A stretch of DNA of 64,000 nucleotides from Polynucleobacter sp. AP-Kolm-20A-A1. Its GTDB lineage: Bacteria; Pseudomonadota; Gammaproteobacteria; Burkholderiales; Burkholderiaceae. Numbering within the stretch: the stretch's first letter is position 1; each line of letters begins with the position of its first letter. Positions 43,235-51,393 of this stretch are shown here, one piece after another. The stretch lies in the NCBI RefSeq assembly GCF_018688315.1, contig NZ_CP061315.1, positions 744,001 through 808,000 of the forward strand, written 5' to 3'. The notes under the pieces are model-generated. The model was given only the letters and a program-made list of their open reading frames with translations, made no database searches and was not told where the DNA came from. A program made the position numbers and the translations under genes.

Positions 43235-44311
43235 GTGCAACCCGGCAATCCGCACATCTTAAGAGTTGATCAATTTTTATCTGAGCTAGATCAGTTTGAT
43301 CTCGTTATTGATGTGAGATCTCCTGCCGAGTTTGCTCTAGATCACATCCCTGGCGCAGTTAATTACCCCGTTCTTGATAATGAAGAGCGCGCCAAAATAG
43401 GAACGCTTTATAAACAAGAGTCTCCATTCGCAGCCAAAAAGCTGGGCGCAGCGTTGGTCTCCAAAAACATTGCCACTCATCTTGAAAATCACTTTCTAGA
43501 ATTGCCTCGTGAATGGCGTCCATTGATTTATTGCTGGCGTGGTGGTGAACGCAGTGGCGCCTTTACTCACATTCTCAATCGGATTGGTTGGAAAGCTAAA
43601 CAGCTAGAAGGTGGTTACCAGAGTTTTCGTCGCACAGTGATTGACGGGCTAGACCAAGCAGCTGGTCAATTTTCATTTCAGGTTATTTGCGGAATGACGG
43701 GCAGCGGCAAAACACGAGTGCTTCAAGAGATTGGCGCTCTAGGGGCTCAGATCCTTGATTTAGAGGGCCTAGCAGTTCATCGTGGCTCGGTGCTTGGTAA
43801 TGAGCCCAATGAAGACCAGCCATCGCAAAAAGGCTTTGAGACTGCGTTATGGAATGCCTTACGTTCGCTTGACCCAGCTAAGCCGGTATTTGTGGAGTCC
43901 GAAAGCAAGAAGGTAGGGGGATTACACGTACCTGATGCCTTGATGGAAAAAATTCGTAATGGTGCCTGTATTGAGTTGAGATCGAGCACGCAAACACGAG
44001 TGTCTTGGCTTATTCGTGAGTACCATCACTTCTTAATCGACACGGATAACTTCAAGCGTAAGTTAGCGTTACTAACAGCGCATTATGGAAAAGTGCAAAT
44101 TGCCAAATGGAATGACGCAATTGATGCAGGCAATTTTCCGGATCTCGTTGAAGAGTTATTGGTAAAGCATTACGACCCTTCTTATCAATCATCAATTGTG
44201 CGTAACTTTCCTCAGTACAAGGTGGAGAATTTCGTGCAGCTTGAAAGCGATAGTGATCACGCTTTTAAGGCATCAGCTAAAGAGATTCTCATCAAAACCA
44301 ACGGACACTAA
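43235..44311 (+). CDS. mnmH: tRNA 2-selenouridine / geranyl-2-thiouridine synthase
   Basis: Replaces sulfur by selenium at the wobble 2-thiouridine of certain tRNAs, and geranylates it. The GTG start gives 358 residues. An N-terminal rhodanese domain has the active-site loop YCWRGGERSG (Cys100), followed by a P-loop GMTGSGKTR near 153-161 in the C-terminal half. No selD lies in the window. It is convergent with trxC and overlaps its stop by 4 bases. Confidence 0.92.
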   Translation: MQPGNPHILRVDQFLSELDQFDLVIDVRSPAEFALDHIPGAVNYPVLDNEERAKIGTLYKQESPFAAKKLGAALVSKNIATHLENHFLELPREWRPLIYCWRGGERSGAFTHILNRIGWKAKQLEGGYQSFRRTVIDGLDQAAGQFSFQVICGMTGSGKTRVLQEIGALGAQILDLEGLAVHRGSVLGNEPNEDQPSQKGFETALWNALRSLDPAKPVFVESESKKVGGLHVPDALMEKIRNGACIELRSSTQTRVSWLIREYHHFLIDTDNFKRKLALLTAHYGKVQIAKWNDAIDAGNFPDLVEELLVKHYDPSYQSSIVRNFPQYKVENFVQLESDSDHAFKASAKEILIKTNGH

Positions 44312-44730
44312 ATAGCAAGGCCCTTCACAAATTGTTCGAGCTGAGCTGGTGGCAAGGCTCCGCTGATACGCTTTAACTCAACCCCATTTTTGAAGCCTGC
44401 CAATGTTGGTATTGATCTGATTGAAAACTCCTGCCCAATGCCTGGGTTTGCTTCTGTATCCAATTTAATATGCAGAACCTGCTCACCGTTTTTTGCAGCA
44501 CTAGCCTGAAAGGTTGGGGCAAACATTTTGCAAGGGCCGCACCATGGTGCCCAAAAATCCACTATTACAGGTAGTTTGCTATGACTGAGAATCTCTTTAA
44601 AGCTTGCTTGATCGGCATCGATGGGGCCTAAGAGTAGGCTGGCCTTGCATACTCCGCATATTGGTTTTTGGTTAACTCGATCAAGGGGTAGACGGTTGAA
44701 CTTGTTGCAGCTTGGGCATTTAATTAGCAT
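44308..44730 (-). CDS. trxC: Thioredoxin 2 with N-terminal zinc ribbon
   Basis: A 140-residue thioredoxin of the TrxC type. An N-terminal CPSC (5 and 8) and CGVC (25 and 28) bind zinc, and a thioredoxin fold carries the redox site WCGPC (64 and 67). It is a cytoplasmic disulfide reductase, often linked to oxidative stress. Its start is about 110 bases from a divergent rhodanese-OsmC pair. Confidence 0.94.
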   Translation of the reverse strand: MLIKCPSCNKFNRLPLDRVNQKPICGVCKASLLLGPIDADQASFKEILSHSKLPVIVDFWAPWCGPCKMFAPTFQASAAKNGEQVLHIKLDTEANPGIGQEFSIRSIPTLAGFKNGVELKRISGALPPAQLEQFVKGLAI

Positions 44731-44790
44731 ATGTATTGAATTCCTTATGGTGTTGATTCAAGACGCAAAATTTTACTTTTATTTCTAAAA

Positions 44791-44812
44791 CATTATATAA
44801 TAAAATATAATG
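44791..44812. promoter_or_regulatory. AT-rich inverted repeat in trxC/rhodanese intergenic region
   Basis: CATTATAT and ATATAATG are perfectly inverted around 6 bases, 27 bases ahead of the rhodanese start at 44839. It resembles the dyad at 25056-25079 in composition and could be a site for the SqrR-type regulator (inference). Confidence 0.45.
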
Positions 44813-44838
44813 AAAGAACATTAATAAAAGGAATGTAT

Positions 44839-45219
44839 ATGAAAACTGCCCATGACTTAGTTGCAATAGCCAAATCTTCAATTAAAGAGGTTGCTCTTGC
44901 AGATGCAGCTCAAGCAATTCAAGGTGCCGATCTGTTATTAGATGTTCGCGAGGCGGATGAATATGCAAATGGGCATATTCCTGGAGCAATTCATATGTCT
45001 CGAGGTTTGCTTGAATTCAAATTAAGCAACGATCCTAATTTAAGTTCCCGGGATTTAAAAATAGTGCTGTACTGTAAAAACAGCGGTAGAGCAGCATTAG
45101 CCTCAAAGTCGTTGCATGAAATGGGTTATATGCATGTTCAATCGATTGCAGGCGGATTCGATGCATGGGCGCAGGCAGGCAATCCTATTGCTAGGCCAGA
45201 GCCAATCGTGTTTGAGTAA
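44839..45219 (+). CDS. Cytoplasmic single-domain rhodanese
   Basis: A 126-residue sulfurtransferase without signal peptide. ATG 44839 is preferred to 44833 because AAAAGGA lies at the right distance. Visible: LLLDVREADEYANGHIPGAIHMSRG and the active-site loop YCKNSGRAA. It is co-oriented with the OsmC gene 32 bases downstream. An AT-rich dyad in the promoter suggests control by a sulfur-sensing repressor. Confidence 0.9.
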   Translation: MKTAHDLVAIAKSSIKEVALADAAQAIQGADLLLDVREADEYANGHIPGAIHMSRGLLEFKLSNDPNLSSRDLKIVLYCKNSGRAALASKSLHEMGYMHVQSIAGGFDAWAQAGNPIARPEPIVFE

Positions 45220-45251
45220 GTTCATTACTAAATAGACAATAGGGGTTCAGT

Positions 45252-45698
45252 ATGAGTGGAAATCCAACCGTAAGACTGAAACAGCAAGCCGATTATCAGT
45301 TTGCGATTTATTACAACGAAGAAAAACCTCCGATCATGGGGGATGAGCCACCGCCACTGGGTAAGTCTGAAGGTGCAACTCCATCGCAATTATTAATTGC
45401 GGCTGTAGCTAATTGCTTATCAGATTCATTACTTTTTGCTTTAAGAAAATTCAAGCAAAATCCAGACCCAATAGAGACCATAGCTACATGCGAGATAGGT
45501 CGTAACGAGCAAAATCGGCTCCGCATCTTGTCTATACGAGTTGAGATACATATTGGCGTATCTGGAGAATCTTTGGAAAACCTAGATAGAGTCTTGGCTC
45601 AATTTCAGGAATTCTGCACGGTTTCATCAAGTGTCAGTGCAGGCATTCCAGTTAATGTGTTCGTAATCGACAGTTTAAAAAACCAGCTCTATCCATAA
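45252..45698 (+). CDS. OsmC/Ohr-family protein
   Basis: A 148-residue protein with an OsmC-like fold. The first conserved cysteine is in AVANCLSDSLLFALRKF (about residue 57) and the second in FCTVSSSVSAGIPV (about 125). These proteins are thiol peroxidases or hydrolases, and the FCTVS form is seen in OsmC subgroups other than classical Ohr. Pairing with a rhodanese suggests handling of organic or sulfur-derived peroxides or persulfides (inference). Confidence 0.87.
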   Translation: MSGNPTVRLKQQADYQFAIYYNEEKPPIMGDEPPPLGKSEGATPSQLLIAAVANCLSDSLLFALRKFKQNPDPIETIATCEIGRNEQNRLRILSIRVEIHIGVSGESLENLDRVLAQFQEFCTVSSSVSAGIPVNVFVIDSLKNQLYP

Positions 45699-45732
45699 AA
45701 AAAGCCCTTGAGTATTTATTCAAGGGCTTTTG
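45697..45732. terminator. Bidirectional rho-independent terminator
   Basis: AAAAGCCCTTGA and TCAAGGGCTTTT form a 12-bp stem around an 8-base loop, with A-run and T-run on either side. It is shared by the convergent OsmC and gcdH genes. Confidence 0.9.
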
Positions 45733-45751
45733 TAATACCTAGCTTTTGTAT

Positions 45752-46936
45752 TTAGCTAAATGCTTGGATTCCTGTTTGCGCACGACCTAGAATGAGGGCG
45801 TGAATATCGTGAGTGCCTTCGTAGGTGTTAACGACTTCCAAGTTCAGCATGTGACGCACGACGCCATACTCATCTGAAATGCCGTTACCACCATGCATAT
45901 CACGCGCCATGCGCGCAATTTCTAAAGACTTGCCGCAAGAGTTACGTTTCATGATGGAGGTGATTTCTGGAGCGGCAATGCCTTCGTCTTTCATGCGGCC
46001 CAAGCGCAAGCACCCTTGGAGGCCTAAAGCAATTTCAGTTTGCATATCAGCCAATTTTTTCTGAATCAATTGATTGGCTGCTAGCGGCTTACCAAACTGC
46101 TTGCGATCCATGGTGTACTGGCGAGCTGCATACCAGCACCATTCAGCCGCCCCGAGTGCGCCCCAGGCAATGCCATAGCGTGCGGAGTTTAGGCAAGTGA
46201 AGGGGCCTTTGAGGCCTTCAATTTCTGGGAATTCATTTTCAGCAGGTACGAACACTTCGTCCATGACGATTTCACCGGTGATGGAGGCGCGTAGACCCAT
46301 CTTGCCGCTGATCTTTGGAGCACTTAAACCCTTCATGCCTTTTTCTAAGATGTAACCACGGATGATGCCTTCATCGTTCTTAGCCCACACTACAAATACG
46401 TCAGCGATAGGAGAGTTAGAAATCCACATCTTTGAACCAGTGAGAGAGAATCCGCCAGGAACTTTCTTGGCGCGAGTAATCATGCCGCCTGCATCTGAAC
46501 CATAGTTTGGTTCAGTTAAACCAAAGCAACCAATCCATTCACCGCTAGCCAATTTAGGTAGGTACTTTTGCTTTTGTGCTTCGCTACCAAATTCATTAAT
46601 GGGAACCATCACTAAAGAAGATTGCACACTCATCATTGAGCGGTAGCCGGAATCAACCCGTTCAATTTCACGGGCAATTAAACCGTAAGAGACATAGTTC
46701 AAATTTGCTCCGCCGTATTGTTCTGGGATCGTAATGCCCAGGAGGCCAAGCTCTCCCATTTCACGGAAGATGGCAGGGTCGGTTGTTTCATTGCGATAAG
46801 CTTCATGAATACGAGGCATCAGGCGACCTTGAGCATATTCTGCGGCTGCATCGCGCACCATGCGCTCCTCTTCTGTGAGTTGGGTATCGAGAAGAAGGGG
46901 GTCTGCCCAATTAAAGCTGGCCTTACTTGTACTCAT
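45752..46936 (-). CDS. gcdH: Glutaryl-CoA dehydrogenase
   Basis: FAD-dependent acyl-CoA dehydrogenase converting glutaryl-CoA to crotonyl-CoA in lysine and aromatic degradation. The 394-residue sequence has the acyl-CoA dehydrogenase signature [16 protein letters not shown] near residue 130 and the catalytic Glu in [15 protein letters not shown] near 375, the GCDH-type ending. Electrons would pass through ETF to the ETF-ubiquinone oxidoreductase at 51394. Confidence 0.93.
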   Translation of the reverse strand: MSTSKASFNWADPLLLDTQLTEEERMVRDAAAEYAQGRLMPRIHEAYRNETTDPAIFREMGELGLLGITIPEQYGGANLNYVSYGLIAREIERVDSGYRSMMSVQSSLVMVPINEFGSEAQKQKYLPKLASGEWIGCFGLTEPNYGSDAGGMITRAKKVPGGFSLTGSKMWISNSPIADVFVVWAKNDEGIIRGYILEKGMKGLSAPKISGKMGLRASITGEIVMDEVFVPAENEFPEIEGLKGPFTCLNSARYGIAWGALGAAEWCWYAARQYTMDRKQFGKPLAANQLIQKKLADMQTEIALGLQGCLRLGRMKDEGIAAPEITSIMKRNSCGKSLEIARMARDMHGGNGISDEYGVVRHMLNLEVVNTYEGTHDIHALILGRAQTGIQAFS

Positions 46937-47041
46937 TGCTTTGTCATCCTATATGCGGTTTTGTCATCACTTTTGGCCTGCTCCCTGCGAATTTTCAGGA
47001 ATGCAGATATTCTTGTTTCTATTATCCATTTTTCTGGACTT

Positions 47042-47752
47042 ATGGACTCGCCTCGACGCCACCACCGCTATTACGACCTCATTCTGGCTGCCTTTGTAGT
47101 CGTTTTGTTGTGCTCAAACTTTATTGGCGCTGGGAAGGCGGCAGTCGTTGATCTTCCGTATTTTGGAACCGTGCCATTTGGCGGTGGAATCTTGTTTTTC
47201 CCAATAGCCTATTTCTTTGGCGACATCCTGACTGAGGTGTACGGGTATGCCTATGATCGAAGGGCGGTGTGGGCTGGTTTTGCTGCGCTCGCATTTGCCG
47301 CAGTGATGGCTCAGATTGTCATCGCTTTGCCAGTAGCTCCCGGTGACTATATGGCCAATTACCAACATGGCTTGGAAACTGTGTTTGGAAACTCTTGGCG
47401 AATCGCCATGGCTTCGATGTTCTCATTCTGGTGCGGCAGTCTAACTAACAGCTATGTTCTAGCAAAGATGAAAATCTGGACGCAGGGGCGCTTTTTGTGG
47501 ATGCGCACGATTGGTTCAACTGGCGTGGGGGAGTTGGTCGACTCCTCATTCTTTTATATGCTGGCTTTTTATGGCATTTGGCCAACCCATGAAGTGATTC
47601 AGGTGACCCTGGCTCAGTATGTCCTCAAGACCTCCTGGGAAATCCTGGCTACCCCCATGACCTATTGGGTTGTGAACTTCCTCAAGCGCAAGGAAAACGA
47701 GGATTTTTACGATATTCATACGAATTTCACCCCATTTAGGGTCAAAGTCTAA
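47042..47752 (+). CDS. yhhQ: Queuosine precursor transporter (YhhQ/QueT-type vitamin transporter)
   Basis: A 236-residue membrane protein with six or so helices, family VUT_1 (YhhQ), importing 7-cyano/aminomethyl-deazaguanine for queuosine synthesis. Typical features are FFPIAYFFGDILTEVYGY (about residues 57-74) and RTIGSTGVGELVDSSFF. The frame is open much further upstream into the antisense of gcdH; ATG 47042 fits the family length. It is divergent from gcdH. Confidence 0.9.
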   Translation: MDSPRRHHRYYDLILAAFVVVLLCSNFIGAGKAAVVDLPYFGTVPFGGGILFFPIAYFFGDILTEVYGYAYDRRAVWAGFAALAFAAVMAQIVIALPVAPGDYMANYQHGLETVFGNSWRIAMASMFSFWCGSLTNSYVLAKMKIWTQGRFLWMRTIGSTGVGELVDSSFFYMLAFYGIWPTHEVIQVTLAQYVLKTSWEILATPMTYWVVNFLKRKENEDFYDIHTNFTPFRVKV

Positions 47753-47858
47753 GCAAGACCACGGGCTTCCTGCCAACAAAGACCTACAAGCCGTTAAAAT
47801 GATGGTCTTTGCCCCCATTCGGGGTAACTATTGAATTTCAGAAAGCTAGAAAACATCC

Positions 47859-49466
47859 GTGCTGTCAGCATCTAATATCACTATGCAGTTTGGGGCAAAG
47901 CCTCTGTTTGAAAACATTTCCGTGAAGTTTGGCGGCGGTAACCGTTACGGTCTCATCGGCGCAAACGGTTGCGGTAAATCTACCTTCATGAAAATTTTGG
48001 GTGGCGAGCTCGAGCCAACCAGCGGTAACGTGAGCTTGGATCCTGGAATTCGTTTGGGTAAATTGCGTCAAGATCAATTCGCCTACGAAGATGTACGCGT
48101 ACTCGACGTAGTGATGATGGGTCATGAAGAAATGTGGAAAGCTGCTGCAGAGCGCGATGCTATCTACGCGAACCCAGATGCTACTGATGAAGACTACATG
48201 AAGGCTGCTGAGCTCGAAGGTAAGTATGCCGAATACGGTGGCTATACCGCAGAAGCTAAAGCAGGCGAACTATTGCTGGGCATTGGTATTCCAATCGAGC
48301 AACATGAAGGCTTGATGAGCAACGTTGCTCCAGGCTGGAAGTTGCGCGTATTGCTTGCGCAAGCTTTGTTCTCTGATCCAGATGTGCTGTTGCTTGATGA
48401 GCCAACCAATAACTTGGATATTCACTCCATTCATTGGCTTGAAGACATCCTCAATCAAATTAAGAGCACCATCGTCATCATTTCCCATGATCGTCACTTC
48501 TTAAATGAAGTCTGTACGCACATGGCCGATATGGACTATGGAACGCTGAAGGTTTATCCGGGCAACTATGACTCCTACATGCTTGCTTCGGTGCAGGCGC
48601 GCACTCAGCAGCTAAGCAATAACGTAAAAGCCAAAGAAAAAATTGCTGAATTAGCAGCTTTCGTGGCTCGCTTCTCTGCAAATGCTTCTAAGGCACGTCA
48701 AGCGACTTCACGTCAAAGACAGTTAGAGAAAATTGAGATTGTTGAAGTAAAGCCTTCTTCACGTCAAAACCCATTTATTCGTTTTGATACCGAGAAAAAA
48801 CTTCACAATATGGCGGTTGAGTGCAATGCACTGACTAAAGCCTACGACCGCACTATCTTCAAAAACTTTAAGCTTGGTGTTCGCGCTGGTGAAAAGATTG
48901 CCATTATTGGTCAAAACGGTGCAGGTAAGACAACGCTACTCAAGACCATCTTGAGCAAGCGCTTTGATGGTATTGCAGCAGACAGTGGTGATGTGAAGTG
49001 GGCCGAGAACGCTAACGTTGGTGTCATGCCCCAAGACAACACCGAGATGTTTGCTAAAGACGAGTTGCTCATGGATTGGATGAACAACTGGCGCAATACA
49101 GGCGACGACGATCAGGTCATTCGTGGCACATTAGGTCGCCTCTTGTTCTCTGGTGATGATATTGGCAAGTCCGTTAAGGTTCTCTCTGGTGGTGAAAAGG
49201 GCAGAATGATTTGGGGCAAACTCATGCTCCAAAAATATAACGTCCTAGCAATGGATGAGCCAACCAACCACATGGACATGGAGTCCATTGAGAGCTTACA
49301 AATTGCGCTCGAGAAATTCGATGGCACATTGATATTTGTTTCTCATGACCGCGAGTTTGTTTCTGCTCTAGCCAATCGCATCTTAGAAGTGAAGATGGAT
49401 GGTACGGTTACTGATTACTCTGGAACCTACGAAGAGTATTTGCGTAGCCAAGCTCTAGAGGGCTAA
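47859..49466 (+). CDS. ABC-F family ATPase (YbiT-like)
   Basis: A soluble ATPase of 535 residues with two ABC domains and no membrane part, from the ribosome-associated ABC-F group. Walker A motifs are GANGCGKST (near 36) and GQNGAGKTT (near 352). The first signature is degenerate ([16 protein letters not shown]), the second is LSGGEKGRM, and Walker [12 protein letters not shown] and [11 protein letters not shown] are clear. The GTG start gives [12 protein letters not shown], matching the family. YbiT is closest by length; EttA and Uup are alternatives. Confidence 0.92.
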   Translation: MLSASNITMQFGAKPLFENISVKFGGGNRYGLIGANGCGKSTFMKILGGELEPTSGNVSLDPGIRLGKLRQDQFAYEDVRVLDVVMMGHEEMWKAAAERDAIYANPDATDEDYMKAAELEGKYAEYGGYTAEAKAGELLLGIGIPIEQHEGLMSNVAPGWKLRVLLAQALFSDPDVLLLDEPTNNLDIHSIHWLEDILNQIKSTIVIISHDRHFLNEVCTHMADMDYGTLKVYPGNYDSYMLASVQARTQQLSNNVKAKEKIAELAAFVARFSANASKARQATSRQRQLEKIEIVEVKPSSRQNPFIRFDTEKKLHNMAVECNALTKAYDRTIFKNFKLGVRAGEKIAIIGQNGAGKTTLLKTILSKRFDGIAADSGDVKWAENANVGVMPQDNTEMFAKDELLMDWMNNWRNTGDDDQVIRGTLGRLLFSGDDIGKSVKVLSGGEKGRMIWGKLMLQKYNVLAMDEPTNHMDMESIESLQIALEKFDGTLIFVSHDREFVSALANRILEVKMDGTVTDYSGTYEEYLRSQALEG

Positions 49467-49487
49467 GCTTAATTCTTAGTAATCAAA

Positions 49488-49516
49488 AAATAAGCCCTTA
49501 ATCGGGCTTATTTTCT
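49488..49516. terminator. Bidirectional terminator overlapping DUF1289 stop
   Basis: AAATAAGCCC and GGGCTTATTT (49488-49513) pair around TTAATC, followed by a T-run on both strands. The stop codon of the minus-strand DUF1289 gene lies in the loop. Confidence 0.85.
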
Positions 49517-49761
49517 TTGGCTTGCCGCTGAAAGCGTGTTGCTGTTCCTTCGGCGCGAATACGGTTCCATACAGATGTTTTTTCTTCGTCGGAAAAGAAC
49601 ACCCAATTGCTGACTTCATTGAGTGTGCGCCCACAGCCCTGACAAATCTCATCGTAAAGCGTGGTGCATACCCCGATGCAGGGGGAATCCGATTCATTAT
49701 CCCCGGTTGAGAGGGAGTGCGAGCCATCCTGCAGGTTCGGTTTGGTGTCTTCGGAATTCAT
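49498..49761 (-). CDS. DUF1289 small cysteine-rich protein
   Basis: An 87-residue protein. The DUF1289 core has four cysteines in SPCIGVCTTLYDEICQGCGRT (about residues 27-46), a pattern that suggests zinc or Fe-S binding, followed by the conserved W..F..EEK region. Function is not established for the family. It overlaps the upstream GNAT-like gene by 4 bases, so the pair is translationally coupled. Confidence 0.87.
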   Translation of the reverse strand: MNSEDTKPNLQDGSHSLSTGDNESDSPCIGVCTTLYDEICQGCGRTLNEVSNWVFFSDEEKTSVWNRIRAEGTATRFQRQAKENKPD

Positions 49762-50930
49762 GGCTGTACTTTAGACGATTTCAGAGGACTGTGCTCGGCA
49801 AGCTCATCCACATAAGCTCCAATACCCTGGTGTTCGCGATTCAGGAAATGTTGAACTGCTTTGGCAAACTGAGGATCGGCAATGAAATGGGCGGACTGAA
49901 TGGTGGTTGGTAAAAATCCTCGAGCCATCTTATGTTCCCCTTGAGCGCCTCCCTCAAAGGTTTGAATATTCTTCGCAATACAGTACTCAATTGCCTGGTA
50001 GTAGGCGGTTTCAAAGTGCAAGCAGGGCACATGCTCTAATGCGCCCCAATATCTTCCATAGGCTTTCGAGGTTATGGGGTTAACAACAAGCAAAGAGGCT
50101 GCAATTGGATTTCCACTACGCTCTGCGATGATGAGGTGCAAGTTTTCAGGCATGCGCTGCGCCCATAACTTAAAGAACGCTTCACTAAGGTAGGGACTGG
50201 ATTGATGCTCTACATAAGTGTTTTCATAACAGCGATAAAAGAACTCCCAATCGGCATTACTTGAAGACCCTCCTGGGACATGTCTAAAGTTGATCAGTTC
50301 TCGGGCCACTTGCTCGCGCTCACGTCGAATGTTTTTTCGACGCTTCATTGTCAACGCCGCTAAAAATTGTTCGAAATGCTCAAAGCCCTGGTTATGCCAA
50401 TGAAACTGCACTGAGTCCCGCAGCATGAAGCCTTGCTCCTGAAAGCCCTTTGCCTCCGAGGCCGTTGGAAACAAGATGTGCGCCGAGGAAAGATTGTTTT
50501 GGGTAACTAAAGTCTTTAAGCCCGCAATTAACTTCTTCTGAACTGCCTCAAGATCCACAGTTTTATCGCTAAGGATTCGTGGGCCTTGCACTGGTGTAAA
50601 TGGAATAGCGCAAAGTGCTTTTGGAAAATACTCCATGCCTTGCTGCTCATATGCCTGTGCCCAAGACCAATCAAATACAAACTCGCCGTAAGAATGTTGC
50701 TTGAGATATAGAGGCATAGCCCCAATCAATTGTGCGCCATCCTTGAGGGTGAGGTGGGCGACTTGCCATCCAGTATTACCGCCTACGCAAGAGGTCTCTT
50801 CTAGTGCGCTAAGGAATTCATGGCGAAGAAAAGGACCCGCATCTTTCGCGAGTAGTGCATTCCATTGATTGGCCGGGATATCGCTTAGGCGATCTACTAT
50901 CTCTAATTGAAATGAATCGGGCTTTGCCAC
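49758..50930 (-). CDS. GNAT-superfamily protein (DUF482 / peptidogalycan biosynthesis-like)
   Basis: A 390-residue cytoplasmic protein of the DUF482 family, related to GNAT acyltransferases with two domains like FemAB. Characteristic pieces are MKRRKNIRREREQV (about residue 200), FFRCYENTYVEHQSSPYL, YWGALEHVPCLHFETAYYQAIEYCI and FEGGAQGEHKMARGF. The biochemical role is unknown. It starts 2 bases after gloA on the same strand. Confidence 0.87.
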   Translation of the reverse strand: MAKPDSFQLEIVDRLSDIPANQWNALLAKDAGPFLRHEFLSALEETSCVGGNTGWQVAHLTLKDGAQLIGAMPLYLKQHSYGEFVFDWSWAQAYEQQGMEYFPKALCAIPFTPVQGPRILSDKTVDLEAVQKKLIAGLKTLVTQNNLSSAHILFPTASEAKGFQEQGFMLRDSVQFHWHNQGFEHFEQFLAALTMKRRKNIRREREQVARELINFRHVPGGSSSNADWEFFYRCYENTYVEHQSSPYLSEAFFKLWAQRMPENLHLIIAERSGNPIAASLLVVNPITSKAYGRYWGALEHVPCLHFETAYYQAIEYCIAKNIQTFEGGAQGEHKMARGFLPTTIQSAHFIADPQFAKAVQHFLNREHQGIGAYVDELAEHSPLKSSKVQP

Positions 50931-50932
50931 GA

Positions 50933-51319
50933 TTAGCGCTGAACAAGCTCTATTTTGTAGCCATCTGGATCGGTGACAAAAGCGATGATGGTGTCGCCGC
51001 CAGCTACAGGACCGGCTTCACGAGTAACATTTCCGCCGGCAGCCTTAATCTTGGCGCATGCAGAATAAGCGTCTGGAACACCAATGGCGATATGGCCATA
51101 GGCTGTTCCCATGTCATAGCTAGAAACTCCATGGTTATACGTTAGCTCAATCTCAGCTTGACCATCTGCATTACCTTTGCCATAGCCAACAAAAGCAAGT
51201 GAATATTTTTGCTCAGGGCGTTCAGTGGTCCGCAGTACATTCATACCCAATATGTTTGTGTAGAAATTAATGGAGCGATTCAAGTCGCCAACGCGAAGCA
51301 TAGTGTGCAGGATCATCAT
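50933..51319 (-). CDS. gloA: Lactoylglutathione lyase (glyoxalase I)
   Basis: Converts the glutathione hemithioacetal of methylglyoxal to S-lactoylglutathione. The 128 residues match the short bacterial GloA form. Metal ligands: His in [11 protein letters not shown] (near 5), Glu in IELTYNHG (near 57), His in YGHIAIGV (near 74) and Glu in YKIELVQ (near 125). It is first in a three-gene minus-strand run with the GNAT-like and DUF1289 genes. Confidence 0.94.
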   Translation of the reverse strand: MMILHTMLRVGDLNRSINFYTNILGMNVLRTTERPEQKYSLAFVGYGKGNADGQAEIELTYNHGVSSYDMGTAYGHIAIGVPDAYSACAKIKAAGGNVTREAGPVAGGDTIIAFVTDPDGYKIELVQR

Positions 51320-51359
51320 AGGATAAATATAACGCTATTTATTGAATCGTGTTTCGAAT

Positions 51360-51386
51360 GAAAAACCCCGACATGAAGTCGGGGTT
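51360..51386 (-). terminator. Rho-independent terminator of the ETF-QO gene
   Basis: ACCCCGAC and GTCGGGGT (51365-51385) form an 8-bp GC-rich stem. On the minus strand it is followed by a T-run, directly after the ETF-QO stop. Confidence 0.88.
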
Positions 51387-51393
51387 GGGTTTA

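Noticed and set aside
46718..47041. Upstream extension of yhhQ into gcdH
   Set aside because: It would overlap the antisense of gcdH by more than 200 bases and add about 108 residues not expected for the family.
49476..49727. An 83-codon minus-strand frame overlapping DUF1289
   Set aside because: It is in another frame of the DUF1289 gene, whose four-cysteine motif and coupling with the upstream gene identify the true frame.
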